Below, in pieces: positions 17,836-25,401 of a stretch of DNA of 64,000 nucleotides. Source of the DNA: Campylobacterales bacterium (GTDB lineage: Bacteria; Campylobacterota; Campylobacteria; Campylobacterales; Sulfurimonadaceae); assembly GCA_026390135.1 (NCBI GenBank), contig JAPLGN010000006.1, forward strand, positions 42,808-106,807, in the 5' to 3' direction. Below the pieces are notes generated by a model. The model searched no databases. It was given only the letters and a program-made list of their open reading frames with translations, and was not told where the DNA came from. Within the stretch, counting starts at the first letter, position 1; the number at the start of each line of letters is the position of its first letter. The position numbers and the translations under genes were made by a program.

Positions 17836-19368
17836 ATGAGCGCATATTTTTTAAGTATAGATGCAGGAACGGGAAGTATTCGTGCTGTCATTTTTGATAC
17901 GCTTGGAAATCAAATCGAGATTGCACAACATGAATGGAATCATATTGCGTCAGAGAATATTTCAGGGTCGATGGGCTTTGATTTTATCCATGGATGGGAA
18001 TTGGCAAAACAATGCATAAAAGAAGTTGTTGTAAAAGCGGATATAAGTTCTAAAGAGATAATCGCAGTATCTGCTTCAAGTATGAGAGAGGGAATTGTTG
18101 TTTATGACAAGGATAAGAATGAACTTTGGGGCGTGGCAAATGTCGACAGTCGGGCAGGGTCTGAAGTCATCTATCTAAAAAATACGTATCCGGACATGGA
18201 AAAAGAATTCTATAAATCAAGCGGGCAAACATTTGCGCTTAGCGCTGCTCCACGACTTTTGTGGCTTAAAAACAATCAGCCGTCTTTGTATGAAAAAGCA
18301 ACCTATTTTACGATGATAAGCGACTGGATACTGTTTAAGCTCAGCGGGGAACTTTGCTGTGAGCCCTCCAATGCAGGGACGGCAGCGGCATTTAATCTCA
18401 AAAATCGTGATTGGGATAAGCACCAGTTTGCTCAATGCGGGCTAAAAGATTTATTTGTCCCCATATTGGAAAGCGGTGACGTACTTGGACGTATTAGCCA
18501 AAAGGCCAATGACGAAACAGGCTTAGGCTTGGATACCCTCGTCGTGATGGGTGGCGGTGATGTTCAAATCGGCACCGCGGGACTTGGGGCAAATACAATA
18601 GGAGATGCGGTTGTATTAGGGGGAAGTTTTTGGCAGCAAGTGGTCAATATACCTTCAAATACCCCAATGTCAGAAGCGATGCTATTACGCGTAAATCCTC
18701 ATGTAATACGAGGAATGAGCCAAGCCGAGGGAATAACGTTTTTTACGGGGTTGGTAATGCGATGGTTTCGAGATGCACTAAGTGGAGGTAGAAGCTATCG
18801 TGAGCTTGAATCCTTGGCATCACAAGTCCCGGTAGGATCGTATGGAATTACGCCGGTATTTAGTGACCGTATGAACTACGGAGAGTGGACTCATGCATCT
18901 CCATCGTTTATTGGACTTGGTTTGGATCCAGCAAAATACAATATTGGCTCCATGTTTCGAGCATTGGAAGAAAACGCGTGTATCGTGAGTGCCATTAATC
19001 TAGACAACATAAAAGAATTTAGCGGTGTATCTCCATCATCGCTTATATTCGCCAGCGGTGCGTCTAATGGTGCATTGTGGTCACAGATTTTAGCGGATGT
19101 TACGGGATTGGAAGTAAAAGTCCCTGTCGTAAAAGAAGCAACAGCATTGGGTGTGGCGATGGCGGCTGGAATCGGGGCAGGGACTTATAAAAGCTTTGAA
19201 GAAGCGGGAAAACATATTGTAAAAATAGAGCGTTGTTATGAACCGAATCGATCCAATTTTCAGCATTATCAAGAGCTTAAAGAGAAATGGACAAAGGTAT
19301 ATTCGAAACAAATGGAGCTTGTTCGTGATGGGACATTGGAGCCTATGTGGAAGGCCCCAGGGATTTAG
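17836..19368 (+). CDS. lsrK: autoinducer-2 kinase (FGGY family)
   Basis: 510 residues, colinear with E. coli LsrK: LSIDAGTGSIRAVIFDTLGNQI at the start, SASSMREGIVVYDK, LSAAPRLLWL, MISDWILFKLSGEL, PSNAGT, VVMGGGDVQIGTAGLG, GGSFWQQVVN, FFTGLVMRWFRDA, FRALEENACIVSA, LWSQILADVTGL, VVKEATALGVAMAAG, and an end in PMWKAPGI (LWKAPGL in E. coli). LsrK phosphorylates DPD/AI-2 in the cytoplasm. The Lsr transporter and LsrR are absent nearby, but luxS lies 1.6 kb away. It converges with the next gene, overlapping by 4 bases. Confidence 0.9.
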   Translation: MSAYFLSIDAGTGSIRAVIFDTLGNQIEIAQHEWNHIASENISGSMGFDFIHGWELAKQCIKEVVVKADISSKEIIAVSASSMREGIVVYDKDKNELWGVANVDSRAGSEVIYLKNTYPDMEKEFYKSSGQTFALSAAPRLLWLKNNQPSLYEKATYFTMISDWILFKLSGELCCEPSNAGTAAAFNLKNRDWDKHQFAQCGLKDLFVPILESGDVLGRISQKANDETGLGLDTLVVMGGGDVQIGTAGLGANTIGDAVVLGGSFWQQVVNIPSNTPMSEAMLLRVNPHVIRGMSQAEGITFFTGLVMRWFRDALSGGRSYRELESLASQVPVGSYGITPVFSDRMNYGEWTHASPSFIGLGLDPAKYNIGSMFRALEENACIVSAINLDNIKEFSGVSPSSLIFASGASNGALWSQILADVTGLEVKVPVVKEATALGVAMAAGIGAGTYKSFEEAGKHIVKIERCYEPNRSNFQHYQELKEKWTKVYSKQMELVRDGTLEPMWKAPGI

Positions 19369-19670
19369 AAAGAATAGGCTGCACTATCTAGTAAGTCTAA
19401 ATCTTCCGTATATTTGTTCTCAACAAATGGTTCATAGTGCGATTTATAATACGCATAATGCTCTGTGTGTTTATGTCCCTCAAGGGCTGCGTTATTTTCC
19501 CATGACTCAACGGCAAAGAATTTCTTCGGGTTGTTTTGAGATTGGAAGATGTAATAAAAGAGACATCCCGGCTCTTTGAGTGAAGGGGCTACCATGTCTT
19601 CTAAGAGTCTTTTGACCGTAGAAATATGCTCCTCTTTAGCGATAAAAGTTACTTTTTTGCTTATTTTCAT
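19365..19670 (-). CDS. antibiotic-biosynthesis-monooxygenase-fold protein, LsrG-like
   Basis: 101 residues from the ATG at 19670, which overlaps the aldolase stop (ATGA) and follows AAAAAAGGACAAAG; an upstream in-frame start at 19709 lies within the aldolase and is unlikely. It is a small ABM-type ferredoxin-like fold: VTFIAKEEHISTVKRLLEDM, EPGCLFYYIFQSQNNPKKFFAVESW, and HKHTEHYAYYKSHYEPFV. LsrG in E. coli is this fold and isomerises phospho-AI-2. Given lsrK and luxS beside it, the same job is likely, but ABM proteins are diverse, so this rests on context. Confidence 0.65.
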   Translation of the reverse strand: MKISKKVTFIAKEEHISTVKRLLEDMVAPSLKEPGCLFYYIFQSQNNPKKFFAVESWENNAALEGHKHTEHYAYYKSHYEPFVENKYTEDLDLLDSAAYSF

Positions 19671-20848
19671 TCTTTGTCCTTTTTTAATTTTGCTTGTTCG
19701 AGTTCCCAATACTCCATCTCAAACATTTGTGCCAGGCTAAGGGATGTCCATGCTCCAAGCTGTTCGGCACTTAAAATCGCAGTAATGGTATGCTCTACTA
19801 TATCGGCGATGATGCGAGACTCTTTTTCGTCTTTGCCTAGCGCAACTGCTCCTAACCCTTTAATAATAGCATAGCGAGGAGCAAGGTCGAGACAGATATG
19901 GTTGGCATTACTATTTTTATCAAAATAATTCTGATACTCGGTTTTAAAGGTTTCTATCCCTTTTGTACAATCGCTATTGACAATAGAAGGAAAAGGCTTG
20001 ATACGAATAACGTGTTCAGGGGTGAGTTCACCTTGTTTGATGAGTCGTTCTAAATTGGGGCGAGTACTGAGTGCTTTGGCTTGGTCAGAATCCAAAAGAA
20101 TGGGAAAAATATCACATCCACGCAGCAAGCCAACTTCGTGGACTAATGACCGAATAATCTCTAAATCGATATTTCCTTTGCTTGTATTAGAGAGGAAAGT
20201 TACATTTTTTTGTAAGTAATCTTCAGCTTTTGTGACAATAGAAATCATTTTTTCGTACGCTTTTTTGGCATCATTATCAAAAGTAAAGACACCGTGATTA
20301 AGCAAAATAATTCCCTCAACAGTATTCCAATTTAGATCTAAAGTTTGTAGATAAATATGACGTGCCAGTTCAAATCCCGGCATCACATAGTCAATAATAA
20401 CCATGTTTTTTCCATAAAGTTCTTCTATTATTTCTTTGCCGTTAGGGGTATTGCTTAGGGTAACAACCGCATCGGCATGTGTGTGATCGACAAAGGTGAA
20501 AGGGATGATGGCATGGAGTATTGCTTCAATGGATGGATTTGGAAAGCTTTGATCGTTCATCACTGCACGTTGTTCTTTGACCATCTGTGTATCGCTAAGA
20601 GTCTTACGAGATGCCATCTCTATGAGTGTCTCTAAATCAACAGGAGAAAATCCTTCTTTTTCAATGGTGTCGAGATTCCATCCAGATCCTTTGACATACA
20701 GTACGCCATCGATTTTTACGGAAGTATTTCCCCCGCCATGCAAGACTAAGTCTTTATTTTGACCCAGTAATTGAGAGGTGTAGACCCGCAGTGCCAGTGG
20801 GTCGTTTTGATATCGGGTGGCGATGGAATCGTCAAAGAGGCTTTTCAT
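19667..20848 (-). CDS. class II aldolase/adducin family protein
   Basis: 393 residues. Class II aldolase features: LVLHGGGNTSVKIDGVLYVKGSGWNL (phosphate-binding region), SIEAILHAIIPFTFVDHTHADAVV with the catalytic acid and the metal-binding H-x-H, and ILLNHGVFTF with the third metal histidine. It resembles the aldolase half of the RhaD/SDR fusion proteins and lacks the dehydrogenase half. It probably cleaves a phosphorylated keto-sugar. Its gene is coupled to the LsrG-like gene, divergent from luxS and convergent on lsrK, so phospho-AI-2 breakdown products are candidate substrates (inference). RBS AAGGAATATT. Confidence 0.75.
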   Translation of the reverse strand: MKSLFDDSIATRYQNDPLALRVYTSQLLGQNKDLVLHGGGNTSVKIDGVLYVKGSGWNLDTIEKEGFSPVDLETLIEMASRKTLSDTQMVKEQRAVMNDQSFPNPSIEAILHAIIPFTFVDHTHADAVVTLSNTPNGKEIIEELYGKNMVIIDYVMPGFELARHIYLQTLDLNWNTVEGIILLNHGVFTFDNDAKKAYEKMISIVTKAEDYLQKNVTFLSNTSKGNIDLEIIRSLVHEVGLLRGCDIFPILLDSDQAKALSTRPNLERLIKQGELTPEHVIRIKPFPSIVNSDCTKGIETFKTEYQNYFDKNSNANHICLDLAPRYAIIKGLGAVALGKDEKESRIIADIVEHTITAILSAEQLGAWTSLSLAQMFEMEYWELEQAKLKKDKE

Positions 20849-20879
20849 AATATTCCTTAATTAATTGCCAAATTATAGC

Positions 20880-20911
20880 GAGGCAAGGATGAAATATGTT
20901 ACCATTGCCTC
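20880..20911. promoter_or_regulatory. inverted repeat in the aldolase/luxS divergent region
   Basis: GAGGCAA (20880-20886) and TTGCCTC (20905-20911) form a perfect 7-bp inverted repeat with an 18-base spacer, between two divergent starts only 91 bases apart. It could be an operator shared by both promoters or a leader hairpin of luxS. An ATTATAG stretch just before it may be a -10 box. Confidence 0.45.
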
Positions 20912-20939
20912 AACTAAAATAAAATTTTTAAGGACACTC

Positions 20940-21443
20940 ATGCCACTTCTTGACAGCTTTACCGTAGACCACACTATTATGCCAGCACCTGCTGTTCGTC
21001 GTGCAAAAGGGATGAAAACTCCTAAAGGTGACGACATTACAGTATTTGATCTTCGTTTTTGCCGCCCGAATGAAGAAATTTTATCGCAAGAGGGGATTCA
21101 TACTCTCGAGCATTTATTTGCTGGGTTTATGCGAGATCATCTAAATTCTCCAAAAACAGAGGTTATCGATCTTTCTCCAATGGGATGCCGTACCGGTTTT
21201 TACATGAGCGTTATCGGTTCACCTACTGAAGAAGAAGTAGTGGATGCGTGGGAAGAGTCGATGAGAGATGTTTTGGCAGTTAAGAGCCAAAGCGAAATTC
21301 CTGAACTCAATATCTACCAATGCGGAACCTACACAATGCATTCATTAAGCGATGCAAAAGCGATTGCTGAGAATGTACTTCGTAAAGACATCGATATTAT
21401 GGATAATGATGCGCTAAAGCTTGATTTGTCTAAGGTTAATTAA
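20940..21443 (+). CDS. luxS: S-ribosylhomocysteine lyase
   Basis: 167 residues from ATG 20940 behind AAGGACACTC; an upstream in-frame start at 20865 is not supported by family length. LuxS signatures: [41 protein letters not shown] (catalytic Cys), [15 protein letters not shown] (metal HxxEH) and [10 protein letters not shown] (third metal ligand Cys). It cleaves S-ribosylhomocysteine to homocysteine and DPD, the AI-2 precursor. It overlaps the next gene by one base (TAATG), so luxS heads a three-gene transcript. Confidence 0.97.
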   Translation: MPLLDSFTVDHTIMPAPAVRRAKGMKTPKGDDITVFDLRFCRPNEEILSQEGIHTLEHLFAGFMRDHLNSPKTEVIDLSPMGCRTGFYMSVIGSPTEEEVVDAWEESMRDVLAVKSQSEIPELNIYQCGTYTMHSLSDAKAIAENVLRKDIDIMDNDALKLDLSKVN

Positions 21444-21745
21444 TGTTGTTATTACTTCCAATGGATGGTGACGATACGCAAGAATCTGAGCTTTCTTCGA
21501 TTTTAGAAGTTACGTTTTGGACAACGGTGGAAATCGAAGAAGGTCGTGTCGTAGAGATAAGTTTTTATAAAGACCGTTCGGAAATCGAAGGGTTGATTGA
21601 TGCTGTTATCGTTAAGAATAATTATGAACCGGTGATGGAATTTATCGATCAGCAAATGATGATACTTGTCGCGCATACGCAACGCACGATTGACGATGTG
21701 GTAGAAGCGTATTTGTTTAGAGAGTTGCACGATTTAGCCCTATGA
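21443..21745 (+). CDS. unknown 100-residue protein in luxS operon
   Basis: 100 residues, acidic, with no signal peptide or membrane helix. It begins [48 protein letters not shown], a beta-alpha texture reminiscent of the small NifX/NifB-type (dinitrogenase cofactor) domain, but key features are not clear enough for a call. It is joined to luxS by a one-base overlap and to the next gene by a 4-base overlap (ATGA), so it belongs to the same transcript. Confidence 0.7.
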   Translation: MLLLLPMDGDDTQESELSSILEVTFWTTVEIEEGRVVEISFYKDRSEIEGLIDAVIVKNNYEPVMEFIDQQMMILVAHTQRTIDDVVEAYLFRELHDLAL

Positions 21746-22221
21746 TTACCCAGCTTCTCCATCCTACACCCAATACAAAAATTATGGTTGTAACCAGTCA
21801 TTCGGATGCTATGATTGAGGAATTGACCTCATTTTTAGCTCCATATGAGGGAGTTATTGATCTCTCACTTTTTCCTGGTGAACACCAAGACTTTTCAGAT
21901 TTAGGTATTCATAAAGTACACGTAATCAAAGATTATAACTCTCCTGCATTTGGTGTGCCAAGGGATTATGCGTCTGTGATTGTTCAAGATGTTTTGCATT
22001 TGCATGAATCCCCGTTAAAATTTTTGCAATTGATTTATCGTACACTGCTCAATGCGACGGAGGTCATCATTGTTCAAAAAAAAGGATCTATAAATATTGG
22101 TGAGGTGGAAGCTTTACTTGATCAAGCAGAGTTTCGAGCCCCAAATACGATTTATGATTTGCTGGAAGGGTATGATGTAATTGTTGCTAAGAAGATGCAC
22201 ATGTGGGGAAATGGGCTATAG
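21742..22221 (+). CDS. unknown protein, methyltransferase-like texture; insertion target of the element
   Basis: 159 residues. The pattern KIMVVTSHSDAMIEELTSFLAPYEGVIDLS, then SVIVQDVLHLHESPLKFLQLIYRTLLNATEVIIVQKKG, looks like a Rossmann-type domain related to class I methyltransferases, with no evident SAM glycine loop. The last codons, KKMHMWGNGL-stop, are duplicated at 31907-31939 as KKIPMWGAGL-stop, so the integrative element sits in this gene's 3' end and supplies a replacement C-terminus. The ancestral stop overlapped the mnmC start, which suggests an original link to tRNA modification genes. Confidence 0.7.
   Translation: MITQLLHPTPNTKIMVVTSHSDAMIEELTSFLAPYEGVIDLSLFPGEHQDFSDLGIHKVHVIKDYNSPAFGVPRDYASVIVQDVLHLHESPLKFLQLIYRTLLNATEVIIVQKKGSINIGEVEALLDQAEFRAPNTIYDLLEGYDVIVAKKMHMWGNGL
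22189..22219 (+). other. attL-like junction
   Basis: Encodes KKMHMWGNGL and the first base of the stop of the upstream gene. The core ATGTGGGGAAATGGGCTAT matches the right junction at 15 of 19 positions. The integrase gene begins 160 bases downstream. Confidence 0.75.
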
Positions 22222-22329
22222 CTATTTTTTGAATAGGCTAAAATAGCCAATAAGCCCATAATATAGGACTTCTATCAAGTTTCATTTTCTACTTTTGAAT
22301 CATTTTGAACTATTTTTTTACAACCTGTA

Positions 22330-22349
22330 GTACATAAAAAGGTACATAA
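22330..22349 (+). repeat. left-end direct repeats, probable integrase arm sites
   Basis: GTACATAAAAAGGTACATAA contains two GTACATAA units 12 bases apart. The right end of the element has the same block with one base changed (31840-31859) plus an inverted unit. Paired short repeats next to each att site are what tyrosine recombinase arm-type sites look like. Confidence 0.7.
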
Positions 22350-22380
22350 GTGTATAATTCTCTAAAGTTAGGAGTATCTT

Positions 22381-23478
22381 ATGGCATACGCAGGGATTAA
22401 AACAAAGATATTGAATGACGGTTCTAGGCATATCTATGTTCAGTTCAAATATTTGAGCAGAAGGTATCCAGAGAAAAACTTCACAAAATTGTTTGGATGC
22501 AAGACAGAAAAACAAGCATTCGAAAAGCTTCAAGAAGTTAAATTGGAAATCTCGAAAGGGAGAGACCCATTTATATCGACGAGAGATACTCTCAATGACC
22601 TTTATGAAGAAAGAAAGGCTATTAATCTAAATAATCGAAGTTGGAAACCAAGAACAGCTGAAAACTACGATTACTTTTATGATCGATATATCAAAAAAAC
22701 AATAGGACATAAAAAACTATCCAAGATTACATATGAAGATTTGAGGAAACTTTACGATGTAGAAATGGCTCATGTCGAAAATTCTACAAAAAACCAATTT
22801 AAAAGGATTGTACGACCAATCTTTAGAGATGCAATCAAAAAAGGCAATATCTATAAGAATATAATTGATGACCTTGAAACATACAAGATGCCTGTGCGGG
22901 AACATTTGGAAAAAAGAACCGATGAAAACTATATTGATGTTGTAAAAAAACTTTATTACGCAATCCCCCGATACGAAGTATTAGCGAAATATCAAAAAGA
23001 AGAGATTAGAGCATTTTTAATGCTTGTTTTAATGACCGCACACAGACATGGTGAGTTGAGACAACTTACGATAGAACATTGTGATTTGAATAAAAAAAAG
23101 ATATTAGCTCCAAAGACGATTACAAAGACGAAAGAAGATTATCACTTTCCAATCCCTGATGAAATCATTCCTTATTTGAAGAGCATAGAAAGTGGATTGA
23201 TATTTCCGACTCTAAAAAGAGGTTCCGTTGATATGATTTTTCAAAGGTTGCTATGCTTGGCTGGAGTGGAAATATTTGATGGAAAACGGTTATCACCTCA
23301 CGATATGAGACGACTCCTTTTAACCATCATGATAAGAAATTTAAAAATTGATAGTGTATTGGCTGATACATGTTTAAGTCATAAGCAAAGTAGCTCTATT
23401 AAGCATTATTTGTCATTTACTTATGAAGATGTCAAAGATGCTTATATGAAATACTGGGATCATATACGAAAAAAATAG
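22381..23478 (+). CDS. tyrosine recombinase/integrase
   Basis: 365 residues. The N-terminal part has an AP2-like/arm-binding texture (GIKTKILNDGSRHIYVQFKYLSRRYPEKNFTKLFGCKTEKQAFEKLQ), then a SAM-like core-binding domain (about 70-170). The catalytic domain has R222 (AHRHGELRQL), H307-x-x-R310 (SPHDMRR), LSHKQSSS with H at about 334, and the nucleophile Y343 (IKHYLSFT). All catalytic residues are present, so it should be active. It catalyses integration and excision at the flanking att sites. The RBS GGAG is six bases before the ATG. Confidence 0.93.
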   Translation: MAYAGIKTKILNDGSRHIYVQFKYLSRRYPEKNFTKLFGCKTEKQAFEKLQEVKLEISKGRDPFISTRDTLNDLYEERKAINLNNRSWKPRTAENYDYFYDRYIKKTIGHKKLSKITYEDLRKLYDVEMAHVENSTKNQFKRIVRPIFRDAIKKGNIYKNIIDDLETYKMPVREHLEKRTDENYIDVVKKLYYAIPRYEVLAKYQKEEIRAFLMLVLMTAHRHGELRQLTIEHCDLNKKKILAPKTITKTKEDYHFPIPDEIIPYLKSIESGLIFPTLKRGSVDMIFQRLLCLAGVEIFDGKRLSPHDMRRLLLTIMIRNLKIDSVLADTCLSHKQSSSIKHYLSFTYEDVKDAYMKYWDHIRKK

Positions 23479-23496
23479 TTTTTTGATTTTTATTCC

Positions 23497-23552
23497 AAAC
23501 GCACTGGATTATTTTTAAAAACTCATTTATAATTGTTCCATAAAGCTTTTTT
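23497..23552. repeat. 56-bp direct repeat, left copy
   Basis: Identical over 56 bases to 24650-24705, beginning AAACGCACTGGATT and ending AAAGCTTTTTT. The two copies bracket the pair of minus-strand secreted-protein genes. It lies just after the integrase stop. Read on the minus strand, the right copy would lie directly upstream of the gene at 24599 and may carry its promoter. Confidence 0.9.
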
Positions 23553-23640
23553 CGTGTTAGTTTTTACAAGAGGAAAGAGAGAGTTCGAAAACTTAACAGC
23601 ACAACCGTTGATTTTTCACCCCGTCAAAATATTCGCCCCC

Positions 23641-24117
23641 TTAATAGGAAGCGGTAGTAGAAAAATTTCCAGAATTATCTTTAAAATAAACAACTTTAAC
23701 TTTTATTTGCATCATAGATATTAATATTGGACTATTTTTCCCATTACACAAATTTGGAAATTGTGTTTTTTCTCCAGAATACGAATAACCTAATGTACAA
23801 TATTCTCCAATGTCTTTTCCTGAATTTAATCCATTTTGACCTATCATAAATCCTTCATTTAAAAGCATGTAACTTACATATCCTTTTTTCTTTCCATATT
23901 CTGAAATTAAAGAAAACATATCTGTAAATCTTGAAACTACATTACTTTTGTAATTATCTTTAGTTGGATAAGTAGAATAAGAATCAATAAAAACGAATTG
24001 ATCTTTTTCATTATTTATAATTTCGACAGTATTTCCCTTCAACTCCACTTCTTCTGATGGATTACCCCAAGCAAATAATTGCAAAGAAATTAACATCATT
24101 AAAATTACTTTTTTCAT
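23641..24117 (-). CDS. unknown exported protein
   Basis: 158 residues with a signal peptide (MKKVILMMLISLQLFAWG) and a mature part with two cysteines (EYCTLGYS, PNLCNGKN) that could form a disulfide. No family recognised. It is the second gene of a minus-strand pair, 11 bases after its partner, with RBS AAAAGGAAAAAAG. The gene is AT-rich and poor in the codons favoured by the chromosomal genes, consistent with acquired DNA. Both genes lie inside the 56-bp direct repeats. Confidence 0.7.
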   Translation of the reverse strand: MKKVILMMLISLQLFAWGNPSEEVELKGNTVEIINNEKDQFVFIDSYSTYPTKDNYKSNVVSRFTDMFSLISEYGKKKGYVSYMLLNEGFMIGQNGLNSGKDIGEYCTLGYSYSGEKTQFPNLCNGKNSPILISMMQIKVKVVYFKDNSGNFSTTASY

Positions 24118-24128
24118 CTTTTTTCCTT

Positions 24129-24599
24129 TTATTTATTTAAAATTTCAATAGCTTCATTTTCTGAGATTACTTTAGAAAAATCAGCTATCAATAATTTTTG
24201 AAATATTTTTGTTGAACCATCTGCCAAAGTTAAACTTTCAACTTTAACAAAACGAATTTCTGTTACATTTTGGGCTCTTACATACTCAACCGCTGAGATA
24301 ATAGCACCAATACCAATTCCTGTTGCAACCCCATTAAGAGCATTACTAAAAAGTCCTTTAGCTAAGTCAGCACTTGCTGCATTTAGCCCTTGTAAAGCTC
24401 CATATGATGAATTTTTTAAAATATTTTGTTGAATTTCTGATATTTGTTTTTGATAATTTAAATAGCCACCAATATAAAGAACCTTACGTTCCTTAACTTG
24501 AGTTATATCAATTCCCCGAGTTTCAAAAATTACATAATCTGCAGAAGCAGACACAGCCAAGAATGCTAAAATAGTAAGCATAAAAATCTTTTTCATCAT
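24129..24599 (-). CDS. unknown exported protein with glycine-rich hydrophobic segment
   Basis: 156 residues, starting MMKKIFMLTILAFLAVSASA (signal peptide). The mature part contains a small-residue hydrophobic stretch, NALNGVATGIGIGAIISAV (about residues 88-106), like a glycine-zipper membrane segment, then a mixed C-terminal domain. It could insert into an outer or inner membrane; no family is recognised. The second ATG is an equally good start, and AAGGAATT precedes it. It is first of the pair transcribed away from the right 56-bp repeat. Confidence 0.7.
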   Translation of the reverse strand: MMKKIFMLTILAFLAVSASADYVIFETRGIDITQVKERKVLYIGGYLNYQKQISEIQQNILKNSSYGALQGLNAASADLAKGLFSNALNGVATGIGIGAIISAVEYVRAQNVTEIRFVKVESLTLADGSTKIFQKLLIADFSKVISENEAIEILNK

Positions 24600-24649
24600 A
24601 ATTCCTTAATTTTTTTCAACAATTTTAAAATTTTATCATTTATTTTATA

Positions 24650-24705
24650 AAACGCACTGGATTATTTTTAAAAACTCATTTATAATTGTTCCATAAAGCT
24701 TTTTT
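24650..24705. repeat. 56-bp direct repeat, right copy
   Basis: Perfect copy of 23497-23552, 1,153 bases apart. It ends exactly where the first arm of the 24707-24826 inverted repeat begins, so it also marks the edge of the structured region that follows. Confidence 0.9.
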
Positions 24706-24706
24706 T

Positions 24707-25170
24707 GAGATTTTTTAAAAGAGCCGTAAAGTGGATTTTCTGCCAATTCTCTCTATCGTTCAAAATGAGTTGGTATCTATCATCATTGTCACACCTCCCA
24801 CTTTACATTAAGGCAAAAAAAATCTCCGTTGGTTAATTCCAGCGTGTCGAGCTCATCCTAAGTCCTTTAGGTGAATGTGTTAAACCTTCTCAAGTCAAGG
24901 TTTTATATATCCACCACTAAACGGAGGATATGGATGCAAAGAAATTACTCATTGAGTATATAGTTAGGAAAACGGATTGTATAATAGTTTGTGTCAGGTG
25001 GTAAAAGGTTTGATTCACAAAAAGATGCCCGTAACAGTGTTGATAGAGGACACTAACTTGATAGTCGATAGGAGAAATCCTAGCATGAGTGAAAGGTTAC
25101 CCACTTATAATGCAACCAGTATGGTTTAAAGATTTCAAATCACTGTTCGCTATTATCTAGTGATTTGCCA
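24707..25170 (+). ncRNA. candidate structured RNA, plus strand
   Basis: No open frame of note. Stems seen: long imperfect arms 24707-24734 with 24798-24826 (GAGATTTTTT...GTAAAGTGG and its complement); CCTAA/TTAGG; AAACCTT/AAGGTTT; ATATCC/GGATAT; TACTC/GAGTA; TTTGTG...TCA with TGA..CACAAA; AGTGT/ACACT; TAGGA-GAAA-TCCTA, a stem closed by a GNRA tetraloop on this strand; and CAAATCACT/AGTGATTTG (9 bp) near 25134-25168. The density of perfect stems and the GAAA loop favour a plus-strand RNA of about 340-460 bases. I do not recognise the family. A non-RNA role (replication or transfer site) cannot be excluded. Confidence 0.5.
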
Positions 25171-25181
25171 ATATTTTTGTC

Positions 25182-25254
25182 TTTTTTCCTTTTAAAAGGA
25201 AAAAAACAATTGCATTTATCTTTTTGCCTTTTAAAAGGGCAAAAACCAATTGCA
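25182..25254. repeat. two tandem palindromes each followed by CAATTGCA
   Basis: A perfect 24-base palindrome (25182-25205, core CCTTTTAAAAGG flanked by T6 and A6) and a near-palindrome (25221-25245, core GCCTTTTAAAAGGGC flanked by T5 and A5). Each is followed by CAATTGCA (25207-25214, 25247-25254). A third CAATTG lies at 25284. They may be bidirectional terminators or paired operators. Confidence 0.65.
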
Positions 25255-25401
25255 AATGATAAGAAAAATAAGAAAAAATTGTTCAATTGGTTTTTTGATA
25301 CTATGAAAGAAGTGGCTTTAAATAATAAGTTTATATACTAATACTATAGAGATAGAGTTAAATAGTAAGATTATTTACCCTTATACATATAAAGTGTCCG
25401 A

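Noticed and set aside
22222..22260. GGCTA-AAA-TAGCC hairpin after the 159-residue gene as an intrinsic terminator
   Set aside because: The stem is only 5 bp, and the T-run lies before it and not after it on the plus strand.
24707..25400. Group II intron or HEARO/IscB-type element in the gene-free region
   Set aside because: I found no convincing domain V hairpin, no intron-encoded reverse transcriptase and no IscB/HNH gene anywhere in the element.
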